Positions 32,086 to 40,371 of a stretch of DNA of 61,799 nt are shown piece after piece. Under the pieces are notes generated by a model. The model saw nothing but the letters and a program-made list of their open reading frames with translations. It was not told the DNA's origin and made no database searches. The DNA comes from Candidatus Eremiobacteraceae bacterium (lineage in GTDB: Bacteria; Vulcanimicrobiota; Vulcanimicrobiia; Eremiobacterales; Eremiobacteraceae), in assembly GCA_035314825.1 (NCBI GenBank), contig DATFYX010000089.1:1-61799 (forward strand), in the 5' to 3' direction. The position numbers were made by a program, and so were the translations under genes. The number at the start of each line of letters is the position of its first letter. The first letter of the stretch is position 1.

Positions 32086-33134
32086 GGCACGACCTCCAGG
32101 CCTGCCACCGCGTGCGCACCGTCGACCGATGCGGCGCCGTCGAGCGATCCGATGCCATGTTGGTAGATGTCGCGGATGATCGATTCCAGCGGCGGTTCGG
32201 CAATGGTCACATCTTTGATCTCGTAATGCTTGGCCAGCAGCACCACGAGCTCGTCGGCGCGCACGGCATCGCGGTTGAATTCGATGACGATGCGCGGCCC
32301 CTCGCGCGAAACGATCTTCGCGCCCGGCATCGCAAGATCGATGTCATCGCAGTTCTCGCAGGCGAGGTCCGCGGTGAGCGTCCGCTCGCGCCCGTAGCGC
32401 TGCTTGATGTGCTCGATGCTGCCGTCGTAGAGCTTGCGGCCGTGGTCGATGAGGATGATGCGCGCGCACAGCTTTTCGATGTCGGCCAGATCGTGCGTGG
32501 TCAAGATGACCGTGGTGCCGCGGTCGCGATTGATGCGCGCGATGAATTGGCGGATGTTCTCTTTGGCGACGACGTCGAGCCCGATCGTCGGCTCGTCCAA
32601 GAACACGACTTTGGGCTCGTGCAGCATCGCCGCCGCGAAATCGCCGCGCATCCGCTGACCGAGGCTGAGCTGGCGCACCGGCGTGCGGATGAACTCGTCG
32701 AGGCCGAGCAGGTCGGTGAACTCTTTGAGGTTGCGTTGGTACATCGCCGCGGGGACGTTATAGATCGCTCGCAGTAGTTGGAACGATTCGATCAACGGCA
32801 GATCCCAATACAGCTGCGTGCGCTGGCCGAAGACCACGCCGATCTGGCGGCCGTTGGCTTGGCGGTCAGCCCAGGGCACGATGCCGTTGACGGTGCACGA
32901 GCCGCTCGACGGCACGAGGATGCCGGTCAGCATCTTGATAGTGGTGGATTTGCCCGCGCCGTTGGGTCCGATGTAGCCGACCAATTCGCCGGCCTCGAGC
33001 TCGAAGCTGACGTCGCGTACGGCGTCTTTGACGTCGTAATCACGCGAGAACAGCGTGGCGAGCGCGCCGAGCGCGCCCTCTTTGCGCCTCAGGGTTCGGA
33101 ACTGTTTGGTGAGTCGATCGGCGCGGATCATCAT
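32082..33134 (-). CDS. ABC-2 transporter ATP-binding protein
   Basis: 350 aa. Walker A YIGPNGAGKSTT, Q-loop IGVVFGQRTQLYW, signature LSLGQRMRGDF (the family variant), Walker B VVFLDEPTIGLD, and H-loop ILTTHDLADIE. The C-terminal third is an extra domain with ADLACENCDDID. The start is the first of two ATGs (MMIRAD) at 33134, and longer frames would overlap the divergent gene's control region. First gene of the exporter operon with the Kelch protein and two permeases. Direction is export, as is usual for ABC-2; the cargo may be a glycan or lipid. Confidence 0.88.
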   Translation of the reverse strand: MMIRADRLTKQFRTLRRKEGALGALATLFSRDYDVKDAVRDVSFELEAGELVGYIGPNGAGKSTTIKMLTGILVPSSGSCTVNGIVPWADRQANGRQIGVVFGQRTQLYWDLPLIESFQLLRAIYNVPAAMYQRNLKEFTDLLGLDEFIRTPVRQLSLGQRMRGDFAAAMLHEPKVVFLDEPTIGLDVVAKENIRQFIARINRDRGTTVILTTHDLADIEKLCARIILIDHGRKLYDGSIEHIKQRYGRERTLTADLACENCDDIDLAMPGAKIVSREGPRIVIEFNRDAVRADELVVLLAKHYEIKDVTIAEPPLESIIRDIYQHGIGSLDGAASVDGAHAVAGLEVVP

Positions 33135-33199
33135 GGCAGGCGAGTTGAAGAACTCCGTAGCAGGGTGTGGGTGAGCTTCGTGCACGGGAGGGTGCTTCC

Positions 33200-33610
33200 T
33201 TGGCTCAGGCACCGGATGTCGCGACCGATCGCGTCTTCGTCTACGGCTTGCTGAAACGCGGTTTCGGTTTGCATCACCACATGGCGCAGGGGACGTTCGT
33301 CGGCGATGCGACGGCCGCGGGGGCGCTCTACTCGCTCGGCGAGTATCCAGCCATGGTCGACGGTGAAGGCGCCGTACGCGGCGAGCTCTATCGCTTCGAC
33401 GTCATAGCCGTCGCATTGGAGCTGCTCGACGAAGTCGAGGAGTACGATCCGCTCGATCCCGAGGGCAGCCCGTACCTTCGTGCAGTCAGGCCCATCACGC
33501 TGCGCTCGGACGGCGCGGTCGTGCCGGCGTGGTGCTATCTCTATAATCGAAGCGTCAAGGGCATGACGCGCATCGCGTCGGGCGAGTGGCGCGGCTCTAA
33601 GCCGTCGTGA
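33200..33610 (+). CDS. Gamma-glutamylcyclotransferase-like protein (AIG2 fold)
   Basis: 136 aa. YGLLKRG (YGxLxxG substrate loop) is at about residues 14-20, and the catalytic Glu sits in LDEVEEYDP. Such proteins cyclise gamma-glutamyl amines or peptides to 5-oxoproline. TTG start at 33200 is preceded by GGAGGG at normal spacing; an upstream GTG at 33167 is possible but has no site. It is a single gene. Confidence 0.8.
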   Translation: MAQAPDVATDRVFVYGLLKRGFGLHHHMAQGTFVGDATAAGALYSLGEYPAMVDGEGAVRGELYRFDVIAVALELLDEVEEYDPLDPEGSPYLRAVRPITLRSDGAVVPAWCYLYNRSVKGMTRIASGEWRGSKPS

Positions 33611-33632
33611 CGAGTTGCGCGAATGCGCCGGC

Positions 33633-34463
33633 TTAGGACGCGCGCTCTTGCGCCAGCAAGCGCTGCTTGCGCTTGGCGCCCCAACGATAGCCGCCGGCCG
33701 CGCCGTCGCCGCGCACCGCGCGATGACATGGGATGACCAGCGCGACCGGATTGGCCCCGCACGCCTGCCCGACCGCCCGCGCCGCCTTGGGCTCGCCGAT
33801 CGCGGCCGCGATCTGACCGTACGTCCGCGTCTGGCCGTACGGGATGGCGCGCAGCGCTTCCCAGACGCGCCGCCGGAACGCCGTCGTTTGGATGTCGACC
33901 GGCAAGTCGAGATGCGGCCGCGCGCCTTTGAGGTATTGCACCACGGCCTCGACGTAACGTTTCAAATGGCCGCCGCCGCGCTGGATCTCGGCCGCCGGAT
34001 ACTCGTCGCGCAGCGCCCGCTCGAGACTGCGGTCGGATTCGCCCAAGCACACCGAGCTCACGCCGGCGTCGGTCGCGCCGACGAGCAGCCGCCCGAGCGG
34101 CGACTCGACGATGGTGTATCCGATGCGCATGCCACGGCCGCCGCGCCGGTACAGCGCCGGCGTCATGCCGAAATCGGCGCGCGCGCGCTCGTACACGCTG
34201 CGGCTCGAGCCGAAGCCGGCTTCGTAGATGGCGCGGCTCACGGCCTCGCCGTCGCGCAGACGGGACTTCAGCTTGGCCAGCCGCTGCTCTTGGCCGTACT
34301 GGCGAGGCGACACGCCCGCGATCCGTTTGAACGCGCGGTGCAAGCGCGCGGGCGGCACTCCTAATTCGCCGGCCAGCTGGCGCAGCGTCGGCATCGCTTC
34401 GAGGTCTGATTCGAGCACGCGGCACGCGCGCTGGACGACGGTCACATCGGTATCGTTGTTCAT
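33633..34463 (-). CDS. Ada-like AraC HTH plus O6-methylguanine-DNA methyltransferase
   Basis: 276-aa fusion. Residues 1-100 form an AraC-type double HTH (VPPARLHRAFKRIAGVSPRQYG, YEAGFGSSRSVYERARADFGMTP). The C-terminal half is the methyltransferase: SPLGRLLVGAT, then IPYGQTRTYGQIAAAIG and the active site IPCHRAV with the acceptor Cys. The N-terminal Ada zinc domain that repairs methylphosphotriesters is absent, so the classical methyl-activated switch is missing. It probably repairs O6-methylguanine directly and may regulate in another way. Confidence 0.88.
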   Translation of the reverse strand: MNNDTDVTVVQRACRVLESDLEAMPTLRQLAGELGVPPARLHRAFKRIAGVSPRQYGQEQRLAKLKSRLRDGEAVSRAIYEAGFGSSRSVYERARADFGMTPALYRRGGRGMRIGYTIVESPLGRLLVGATDAGVSSVCLGESDRSLERALRDEYPAAEIQRGGGHLKRYVEAVVQYLKGARPHLDLPVDIQTTAFRRRVWEALRAIPYGQTRTYGQIAAAIGEPKAARAVGQACGANPVALVIPCHRAVRGDGAAGGYRWGAKRKQRLLAQERAS

Positions 34464-34498
34464 AGCGCCTTTATCATAGCCGCGCCGGCGATCCATTT

Positions 34499-35785
34499 CT
34501 ATCCGCTTTTCCGCTCGGGCAGCTTGACCTGCACCGTGTCACGTGAGAACAGCAGATCGAGCGTCCAGTCGATAGCCACGCGGATCTTGCGCTCGAGCGT
34601 CGGGATGCGGAACAGGTAGTAGGTCCGCCACAGCCACCACGCCGGGAATCCGGAGATCTTCAGCCCGCCGAGCATCACCACGGCTTGGCGCTCTCCCAAA
34701 TGCGCCATCTGGCCGACCGTCGTGTAGGCGAAGGGGCGCAACGGTTTGCCGTCGATCGCGGCCATCACGTTGCGGGCGACGTGCAAACCCTCGCGCAACG
34801 CGTGTTGGGCGGTCGGCGGATATGGCGCGCCGCCGCCGGGCGGCGTCACCACCGCGCTGTCGCCGACGCACCACACGCCCGGATAGCCAGGCACGGCGAG
34901 ATCGGCGTCTACCGGCACGCGGCCGCGCTCGTTCGCGCATGGCAACCCCGCGACCAACGGGTTGGCCGACACGCCGCCTGCCCAGACGAAGACCTGGGTG
35001 TCCAGACGCGTGCCGTCGGCCAGCGTCACGCCGGCCGCATCTGCCGATTTCACGCCGACGCCCAGCCGGAACCGAACGCCGCGTTTCTCGAGCGCGCGCT
35101 GCGTCCACCGGCCCAGCTCATCGGACAGCTCGGGCAAGATGCTCGTTCGCACGTCGACGACGACGGTGGTGATCTCCGACGGCTTGACGTTCCGGTACAT
35201 CTTCGCCGCGGTGCGCATGAACAGATCCAGCTCTGCAGCGGTCTCGATGCCGGCGAAACCGCCGCCCGCCACGACGAAGGTCAACAGCCGCTTGCGGACG
35301 TCCGGATCATCTTCGAGCTCGGCTTGCTCGAGCATGTCGATCGCCCGGTTGCGCAGCACCACCGCATCGGCCAGCGTTCGTATGGTGAGCGCATGCTCGG
35401 CGACGCCGGGCAGACCGAAGTAATTCGTCTCCCCGCCGACCGCGATGATGAGCTGGTCCCAGTCCACATCGTGCGGGTGTCCGTCGCCGTGCGTGATCGT
35501 CACGCGGTGCGCCGCCAGGTCGATCGAATCGATCTCGGCTTCGAGCACGCGCACGCGCGGCAGGATGCGGCGCAAGTTGACGACGATGTGATGCGTGTCG
35601 ATGCTGCTGGTCGCCGCCTGCGGCAGCATGGGCGTGAACAAGAAGAAGTTCTCACGCGCGACGAGCGTGATGTCGACGTCGCTGCGATGGCGCACCGCCT
35701 TTTGCAACGCCATCGCGGCATAGACGCCGCCGAATCCTCCGCCGAGGATGACGATGCGCTGGACGGTGCGCGGCGTGTCGGGCAT
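34499..35785 (-). CDS. ndh: Type II NADH dehydrogenase (NDH-2)
   Basis: About 428 aa flavoprotein passing electrons from NADH to quinone without pumping protons. FAD site ILGGGFGGVYAAM, NADH site VVAGGGFAGIETAAEL, and the later FAD motif VWCVGDSAV are present. ATG at 35785 was chosen because GAGG lies upstream; starts up to 42 bases earlier exist. The C-terminal region (WWLWRTYYLFRIPTLERKIRVAIDW) is the amphipathic membrane-binding part. A single gene, divergent from the phosphoesterase gene. Confidence 0.92.
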   Translation of the reverse strand: MPDTPRTVQRIVILGGGFGGVYAAMALQKAVRHRSDVDITLVARENFFLFTPMLPQAATSSIDTHHIVVNLRRILPRVRVLEAEIDSIDLAAHRVTITHGDGHPHDVDWDQLIIAVGGETNYFGLPGVAEHALTIRTLADAVVLRNRAIDMLEQAELEDDPDVRKRLLTFVVAGGGFAGIETAAELDLFMRTAAKMYRNVKPSEITTVVVDVRTSILPELSDELGRWTQRALEKRGVRFRLGVGVKSADAAGVTLADGTRLDTQVFVWAGGVSANPLVAGLPCANERGRVPVDADLAVPGYPGVWCVGDSAVVTPPGGGAPYPPTAQHALREGLHVARNVMAAIDGKPLRPFAYTTVGQMAHLGERQAVVMLGGLKISGFPAWWLWRTYYLFRIPTLERKIRVAIDWTLDLLFSRDTVQVKLPERKSG

Positions 35786-35884
35786 CGCAGTCCTCGTTCG
35801 CACGGCAGGCATCGTCCCCTGCGCCACAAAAAGCTAGCGCTCGAACGCTTGTTACTTTCGCACGGCGCTAACACGAGGTTTCCG

Positions 35885-38209
35885 ATGGTTGTCCGCACGC
35901 AGCGCATCGGGCTCGCGGTTCTCGCGGTCGCCCTGCTCTGTTTCGCCTCACCGCCCCATGCGCCGCGCGCGGCCGATGTCACCGCGCTGCCCAATGGCTG
36001 GCGCGTGACGCCCTCGGGTTCATCGATCCTGCCTCTCGGCACGTTGCCGCTGCGCATCGTCCAGGACACGTCCGGGCGCTGGCTGGCCGTCTCCAACGCC
36101 GGCTTCGGCGACCTTTCGATCGCTATCGTCAGTCAGGACACCGGCAAGATCGTCGACCAGCGGCCCATCAACGGCACGTTTTACGGTCTTGCCTTCTCGC
36201 CGAACGGCGACGCGTTGTACGCCTCCACGGCGGCCGGCGGCGGCGTCGACCGGTTCAGCTTCGACGCCTCGACCGGAAAACTCGGCGACTCGACCTTCTA
36301 CCGTCTAGGCGCCGGCAAGATCTGGATCAACGGACTCGCCCTCTCGCTGGACGGCTCGACCGTCTATGCCGCGGTTTCGGGCGCGAACAGCCTCGTCGCC
36401 GTCAATGCGCTGAGCGGCGCGACGATCTTCGCGACCGACGTGGGTAGCACGCCCTATGACGTGACGCTGTCGCCGAGCGGCGCGCGCATCTACGTGTCGG
36501 ACTGGGGCGGCGCGTCGGTCAGCGTCGTCGACTCCGCGAACGGCGCGAAAGTCAGGACCATCGCCACCGATAGTCATCCGGGTGCGCTGCTGTTCGGCGC
36601 GGACGGGCGGACGCTGTACGTCGCCTGCGCCAACGATGACGTCGTCGACGTGATCGACACCGCGACGGACAAGCTGCGCGGCAAGATCGACGTCGCGCTG
36701 TATCCCGGTTCGCCGGAAGGCGCGACGCCCAGCTCGCTCGCGCTGTCGGCTGACGGACGCACGCTGTTCGTCGCCGACGCCGACTCGAACGCCGTCGTCG
36801 CGGTCGACATCACCGGCACGGCGCCGCTCGTCTACGGGGCGGTGCCGGTCGGCTGGTATCCGACCGGCATCGCCATGAGCAAAGACGGCAAGCGCCTGTA
36901 CGCGCTTGACGGAAAAGGACTTTCGGGCCACGCCAACCCCGACGATCAGCACAGCTCGATCACGCCGGCCGCACAGCGCACGTCCACGAACTACGCGCCG
37001 AACACCGCGACCGGTGACATGGAGACGATCACGTCGCTGTCGCGCAGCGCGCTGGTCGGCGGCCTCGCGATCGCGCGCGCGAATTCGCCGTTCAAACCGT
37101 CGCCCGCTGCGCCGGGGGCGCTGCCGCCCTTCAAGCACGTCATCTACGTCATCAAAGAGAACCGCACGTATGACGAAGTGCTCGGCGACGACACGCGCGG
37201 CAACGGCCAGGCGTCGCTCGCCGTGTTCGGTCAGCGCGTCACGCCCAACATCCACCGCTTGGCGGACGAGTTCGTGCTGCTCGACGCCTTTGAGGGCGAG
37301 GGCACCGTCAGCGCCGACGGCCATGAGTGGGCCGACGGTGCATACGCCGATGACTTCGTCCAGCGCATGTGGCCCGCCGATTACGCCGGCCGCGCCGACG
37401 GCTTCTACGATTTCTCCGATCCGATCTTGCGGCCGAGCGCAGGCTACATCTGGGATGTCGCCGTCAAACACGGCGTCAGCGTCAGGCTCTACGGCGAAGG
37501 CGCGGTCGAGGCCAGCTCGCCGGCGCGCGGGGTGAACCCGTCTATCGATCCGCTGCTCGATACCGCCTACCGGCCCTTCGACCTGACGTACTCGGACCAG
37601 GATCGGATCGTCGAGTGGCTGCGCGAGTTCCGCCAGTTCGAGGCCGCGGGCGATCTGCCGCAGCTCGAATTGGTGTGGCTACCGAGCGATCACACGGCGG
37701 GCATGAAGGCGGGCTCGCGCACGCCGTATGCGATGATCGCCGACAACGACTACGCACTGGGCCGCATGGTGGAGGCGCTCAGCCACAGCCGTTACTGGAA
37801 GGACACGCTGCTCGTGAGCATCGAGGACGATGCCCAGGCGGGTCCCGATCACGTCAGCAACCAACGCGTCGAAGCGCTCGCCGTCAGCGCGTACGTCAAT
37901 CGCGGGCAAGTGGACCACACCCACTACACGACATCAAGCGTGCTGCGCACGATCGAGCTCGTCTTCGGCTTGCCGCCGATGAGCCAGTTCGACGCCGGTG
38001 CCACACCGCTGAACGCGGTGTTCACCTCGACGCCGGATCTGCGCGTCTGGCGTGCGACGCAGCCGAACATCAGCATCACCGCGGTCAATCCGGCGGGCGG
38101 TCCGGGCGCGCAGGCATCTGCGAAGTTGGACCTGCGCTCGGCCGACGCGGCTGACCCGGCTGAGTTCAACCGGATCCTCGCGACCTACCTCAAAACCGTC
38201 CACATGTAG
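35885..38209 (+). CDS. Exported beta-propeller plus phosphoesterase fusion
   Basis: 774 aa. After a signal peptide (AVLAVALLCFASPP) comes a YncE-like seven-bladed propeller (repeats such as AVSNAGFGDLS, LALSLDGSTVYAA, LFGADGRTLYVAC), and from about residue 410 a phosphoesterase/phospholipase C-like domain: HVIYVIKENRTYDEVLGDD, a metal site typical of the acid phosphatase/PLC superfamily, SADGHEWADG, and LVWLPSDHT with further ligands. The ATG at 35885 starts the signal peptide; the frame stays open upstream only because it shadows ndh. It ends in a decayed CGGTCGA palindrome. Probably acts on phosphoesters outside the membrane. Confidence 0.85.
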   Translation: MVVRTQRIGLAVLAVALLCFASPPHAPRAADVTALPNGWRVTPSGSSILPLGTLPLRIVQDTSGRWLAVSNAGFGDLSIAIVSQDTGKIVDQRPINGTFYGLAFSPNGDALYASTAAGGGVDRFSFDASTGKLGDSTFYRLGAGKIWINGLALSLDGSTVYAAVSGANSLVAVNALSGATIFATDVGSTPYDVTLSPSGARIYVSDWGGASVSVVDSANGAKVRTIATDSHPGALLFGADGRTLYVACANDDVVDVIDTATDKLRGKIDVALYPGSPEGATPSSLALSADGRTLFVADADSNAVVAVDITGTAPLVYGAVPVGWYPTGIAMSKDGKRLYALDGKGLSGHANPDDQHSSITPAAQRTSTNYAPNTATGDMETITSLSRSALVGGLAIARANSPFKPSPAAPGALPPFKHVIYVIKENRTYDEVLGDDTRGNGQASLAVFGQRVTPNIHRLADEFVLLDAFEGEGTVSADGHEWADGAYADDFVQRMWPADYAGRADGFYDFSDPILRPSAGYIWDVAVKHGVSVRLYGEGAVEASSPARGVNPSIDPLLDTAYRPFDLTYSDQDRIVEWLREFRQFEAAGDLPQLELVWLPSDHTAGMKAGSRTPYAMIADNDYALGRMVEALSHSRYWKDTLLVSIEDDAQAGPDHVSNQRVEALAVSAYVNRGQVDHTHYTTSSVLRTIELVFGLPPMSQFDAGATPLNAVFTSTPDLRVWRATQPNISITAVNPAGGPGAQASAKLDLRSADAADPAEFNRILATYLKTVHM

Positions 38210-38228
38210 CGCTCGAATTTATTCGGCG
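38210..38228. repeat. Decayed palindrome copy providing two convergent stop codons
   Basis: CGCTCGAATTTATTCGGCG, close to CGGTCGAATTTATTCGACCG but with changes in both arms, preceded by ATGTAG as in copy 1. The preceding TAG ends the plus-strand phosphoesterase and its TTA (read as TAA) ends the minus-strand MBL-cupin gene. Confidence 0.65.
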
Positions 38229-39292
38229 TCGAGGTAATCCAGAGCGGGGTTGTCGCGCACGATCAGTCCGCCGAGTGAGTCGATCATCACTTTGTGGGAA
38301 TCCGGATACTGGCAGACCTCTTGCGGATCGAAATTCCCGAGCAGGAGCAGCGTGCACGGCGCTGTCGACGTGTTCGCCAGCTGGTGTGTGCCGCTCGGTC
38401 CGGTCGGGAAGCAGATGAAATCGCCGCGCCGGCACTCGATGTCGCCGCGCGGCGTCCGGATGGTCGCCGCGCCGTCCCAGACCAAGAACATCTCCTCTTC
38501 GCGCGTGTGCAGATGCATCGGGCAGTAGCGCCCTCCCGGCTGCAGCGTCGCCATCCGGTAGCCGAGCTTGCGTGCGCCGATGTACAGGCCGATCTCGCGC
38601 TCGGCGGCTCCGAACCGCACGCCCTTCGGGCCGACCTCGTCGAACGTCTCTTCCGGCGCATCGTCGATGTTGATGCGGTTCACGTAGACGTCGGTGCGCG
38701 ACTCGAGGTACGCGCCGATCACCGCGTCGGCGCCATGCAAGATGCAGGCTCCGTCGCCGACGAGCAGCGCGTCGAGCTGGAGCGCCCAGAGCTTGCGCAG
38801 CGACAGCACGGCCTTCTTGGCGTCGAGCAGTTTGTCGTCGGGCAGCAACCGCACGCTGCCGGCTGGATCGCCCCACAGACAGTCGCCGACGATCGCGGCG
38901 TTGGCGCGGCGCATGTACAGCGCGATCTCGCCCGGCGACTTCATCCCCTCGAGCTCGATGATGCGGATGCCGGGAAACGTCTTGTCGCCTTCCTGGAGCA
39001 CGGCGTCGACCGGACCCGCGAGCAGCGGCGCATCCCGTTTGCTGGCGACGATCTTCGCGCCGAACAACCCGGCGAGGTCTCGCGCGCGGCGCTCGTGATC
39101 GCGATTGGTGATGATGATCCATGCGACGCCGCCGCGCTCGTGCATCTGTGCCTCGTCGTGCGGCGTCCACGCCAGCGGATCGACGACGACGTTCCCAGCG
39201 TCACGCTGCAAGAAGTAGGAATTGAAGAAGACGTTTCGATCCGGCTGCCAGACGGACCACATCGAAACGCCTTCTATCGCCAGTGGTTGCAC
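38219..39292 (-). CDS. MBL-fold (metal ligands lost) plus cupin fusion protein
   Basis: 357 aa. The first about 200 residues look like a metallo-beta-lactamase fold (FFNSYFLQRDAGNVVVDPLAW, IITNRDHERRARDLAGLF, LVGDGACILHG), but the HxHxDH metal motif is replaced by NRDHER. The C-terminal 120 residues are a cupin: GGRYCPMHLHTREEEMFLVWDG (metal-binding HxH...E), then GDFICFPTGPSGTHQLANTS. The start is ATG at 39292 or, less likely, Met11. The combined protein could bind a small ligand instead of catalysing hydrolysis. Its stop lies in a decayed palindrome. Confidence 0.8.
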   Translation of the reverse strand: MQPLAIEGVSMWSVWQPDRNVFFNSYFLQRDAGNVVVDPLAWTPHDEAQMHERGGVAWIIITNRDHERRARDLAGLFGAKIVASKRDAPLLAGPVDAVLQEGDKTFPGIRIIELEGMKSPGEIALYMRRANAAIVGDCLWGDPAGSVRLLPDDKLLDAKKAVLSLRKLWALQLDALLVGDGACILHGADAVIGAYLESRTDVYVNRINIDDAPEETFDEVGPKGVRFGAAEREIGLYIGARKLGYRMATLQPGGRYCPMHLHTREEEMFLVWDGAATIRTPRGDIECRRGDFICFPTGPSGTHQLANTSTAPCTLLLLGNFDPQEVCQYPDSHKVMIDSLGGLIVRDNPALDYLDAE

Positions 39293-39335
39293 GTGCGCAG
39301 CTTGCGCTGCGCCCGTCGCGCAATCCTCTGCTGAC

Positions 39336-40223
39336 CTAGCCGCCCATCTGCGGCGGTTGGACTTGCGTGTAACCCGAGGGAACGTCGAAGAACGACGGGC
39401 TGTAGGGCTGCGTCTCGTATTTCGTCACTTCGTCGTGCGTCGTGATCTTGACACCGATGTCCAGCGTCGTGTCTTGTTTGAGCGCGAACCGGTCTTCCGT
39501 CCGCGCCTTCCCGCTGGCTTGCGCTTGGAAACTCCCCAGGCACGGATTCGCAGCCCCTTGGCCACCGTGAGACGACGGCGGCGGCTGCATGACCGGTATG
39601 ACGGGACGCGCCACTGGGCACGAGAACGTGACCGGATTGGGGATATACCACTCGTCGTTGATCATGGTCAGCGTGACGTTGGGGCACTGGCCGTTCCCGT
39701 TCGCCGTGCCGGTGATCGTCTCCGTGATGTGGTGCGCCGTCATGCCGAGGATCTGCTGCGTGTTCGGATCGTTGACCGTATTGACGCTGATCGTCAGCCC
39801 GCCGGAACCCTCGATGGTGCTGGTGGGTGCGGGGTGCGGATTGGGGGTCGTCGAGTTCATCTGATGCTGGTACTGCTGCGCAGCCGCATTCATCTGCGCC
39901 TGGATCTGCGCGAACGTCATCGCGTAGTACGTCTTCGCATTATTGTCGAGATGGATGATGCGCTTGAGGTCGCATTGGATGATCTGGCTGGTATTGTCGG
40001 AGCTGTCCGTGCGCTCGCGCGACGGTCCGATGGTCGTCGTCTCGCTCGACGGCTTTGCGTGACCGAACATGCCGAGCATGCCCGGCAGTTTGGAGCTCGT
40101 CACCTTCGTGTATTGAAGCTGCGTCGGCGCGGGCGTCGCGGCGATCAGCGGTATCGCCGCCGCTGCGACGGCGATGACACCGGCGCACAACGCGAAGGAC
40201 AGAAAACGCAATCGGCGCTGCAT
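39336..40223 (-). CDS. Exported protein of unknown function
   Basis: 295 aa with signal peptide (FALCAGVIAVAAAAIPLIAA). Two Cys (QIIQCDLKR, NGQCPNVTL) plus a Pro/Ser/Asn-rich middle (NSTTPNPHPAPTST). Sequence TKYETQPYSPSFFDVPSGYTQVQPP at the end is typical of DUF4412-like exported proteins, but I cannot confirm this. GGAG lies about 13 nt before the ATG. It appears monocistronic, convergent neighbour upstream. Confidence 0.65.
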   Translation of the reverse strand: MQRRLRFLSFALCAGVIAVAAAAIPLIAATPAPTQLQYTKVTSSKLPGMLGMFGHAKPSSETTTIGPSRERTDSSDNTSQIIQCDLKRIIHLDNNAKTYYAMTFAQIQAQMNAAAQQYQHQMNSTTPNPHPAPTSTIEGSGGLTISVNTVNDPNTQQILGMTAHHITETITGTANGNGQCPNVTLTMINDEWYIPNPVTFSCPVARPVIPVMQPPPSSHGGQGAANPCLGSFQAQASGKARTEDRFALKQDTTLDIGVKITTHDEVTKYETQPYSPSFFDVPSGYTQVQPPQMGG

Positions 40224-40326
40224 AGTGCAAATCCTCCATCAAATGCAAGTGTCGAAGTAGCACCCGAACTCGACGTCGCATGCGGCTTCGGTCAAATCGG
40301 GTTGCCGTCCTAGGCGGGAGGCTACG

Positions 40327-40371
40327 ATGGCGCGGCGAATAGCAAACAAGTATGGCTGTCCGCGCTGCTAG
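40327..40371 (+). CDS. Possible 14-residue leader peptide before the SNF2 helicase
   Basis: ATG preceded by GGGAGG at a good distance (40314-40321 region), encoding a 14-aa peptide ending CPRC and stopping inside the helicase gene. The helicase ATG at 40352 itself has no clear ribosome site. Terminating ribosomes could re-initiate at the helicase start, or this is chance. Confidence 0.3.
   Translation: MARRIANKYGCPRC

Noticed and set aside
34685-35884. In-frame upstream extension of the phosphoesterase frame
   Set aside because: The frame stays open only as a shadow of the opposite-strand NDH-2 gene. The signal peptide at 35885 marks the real start.
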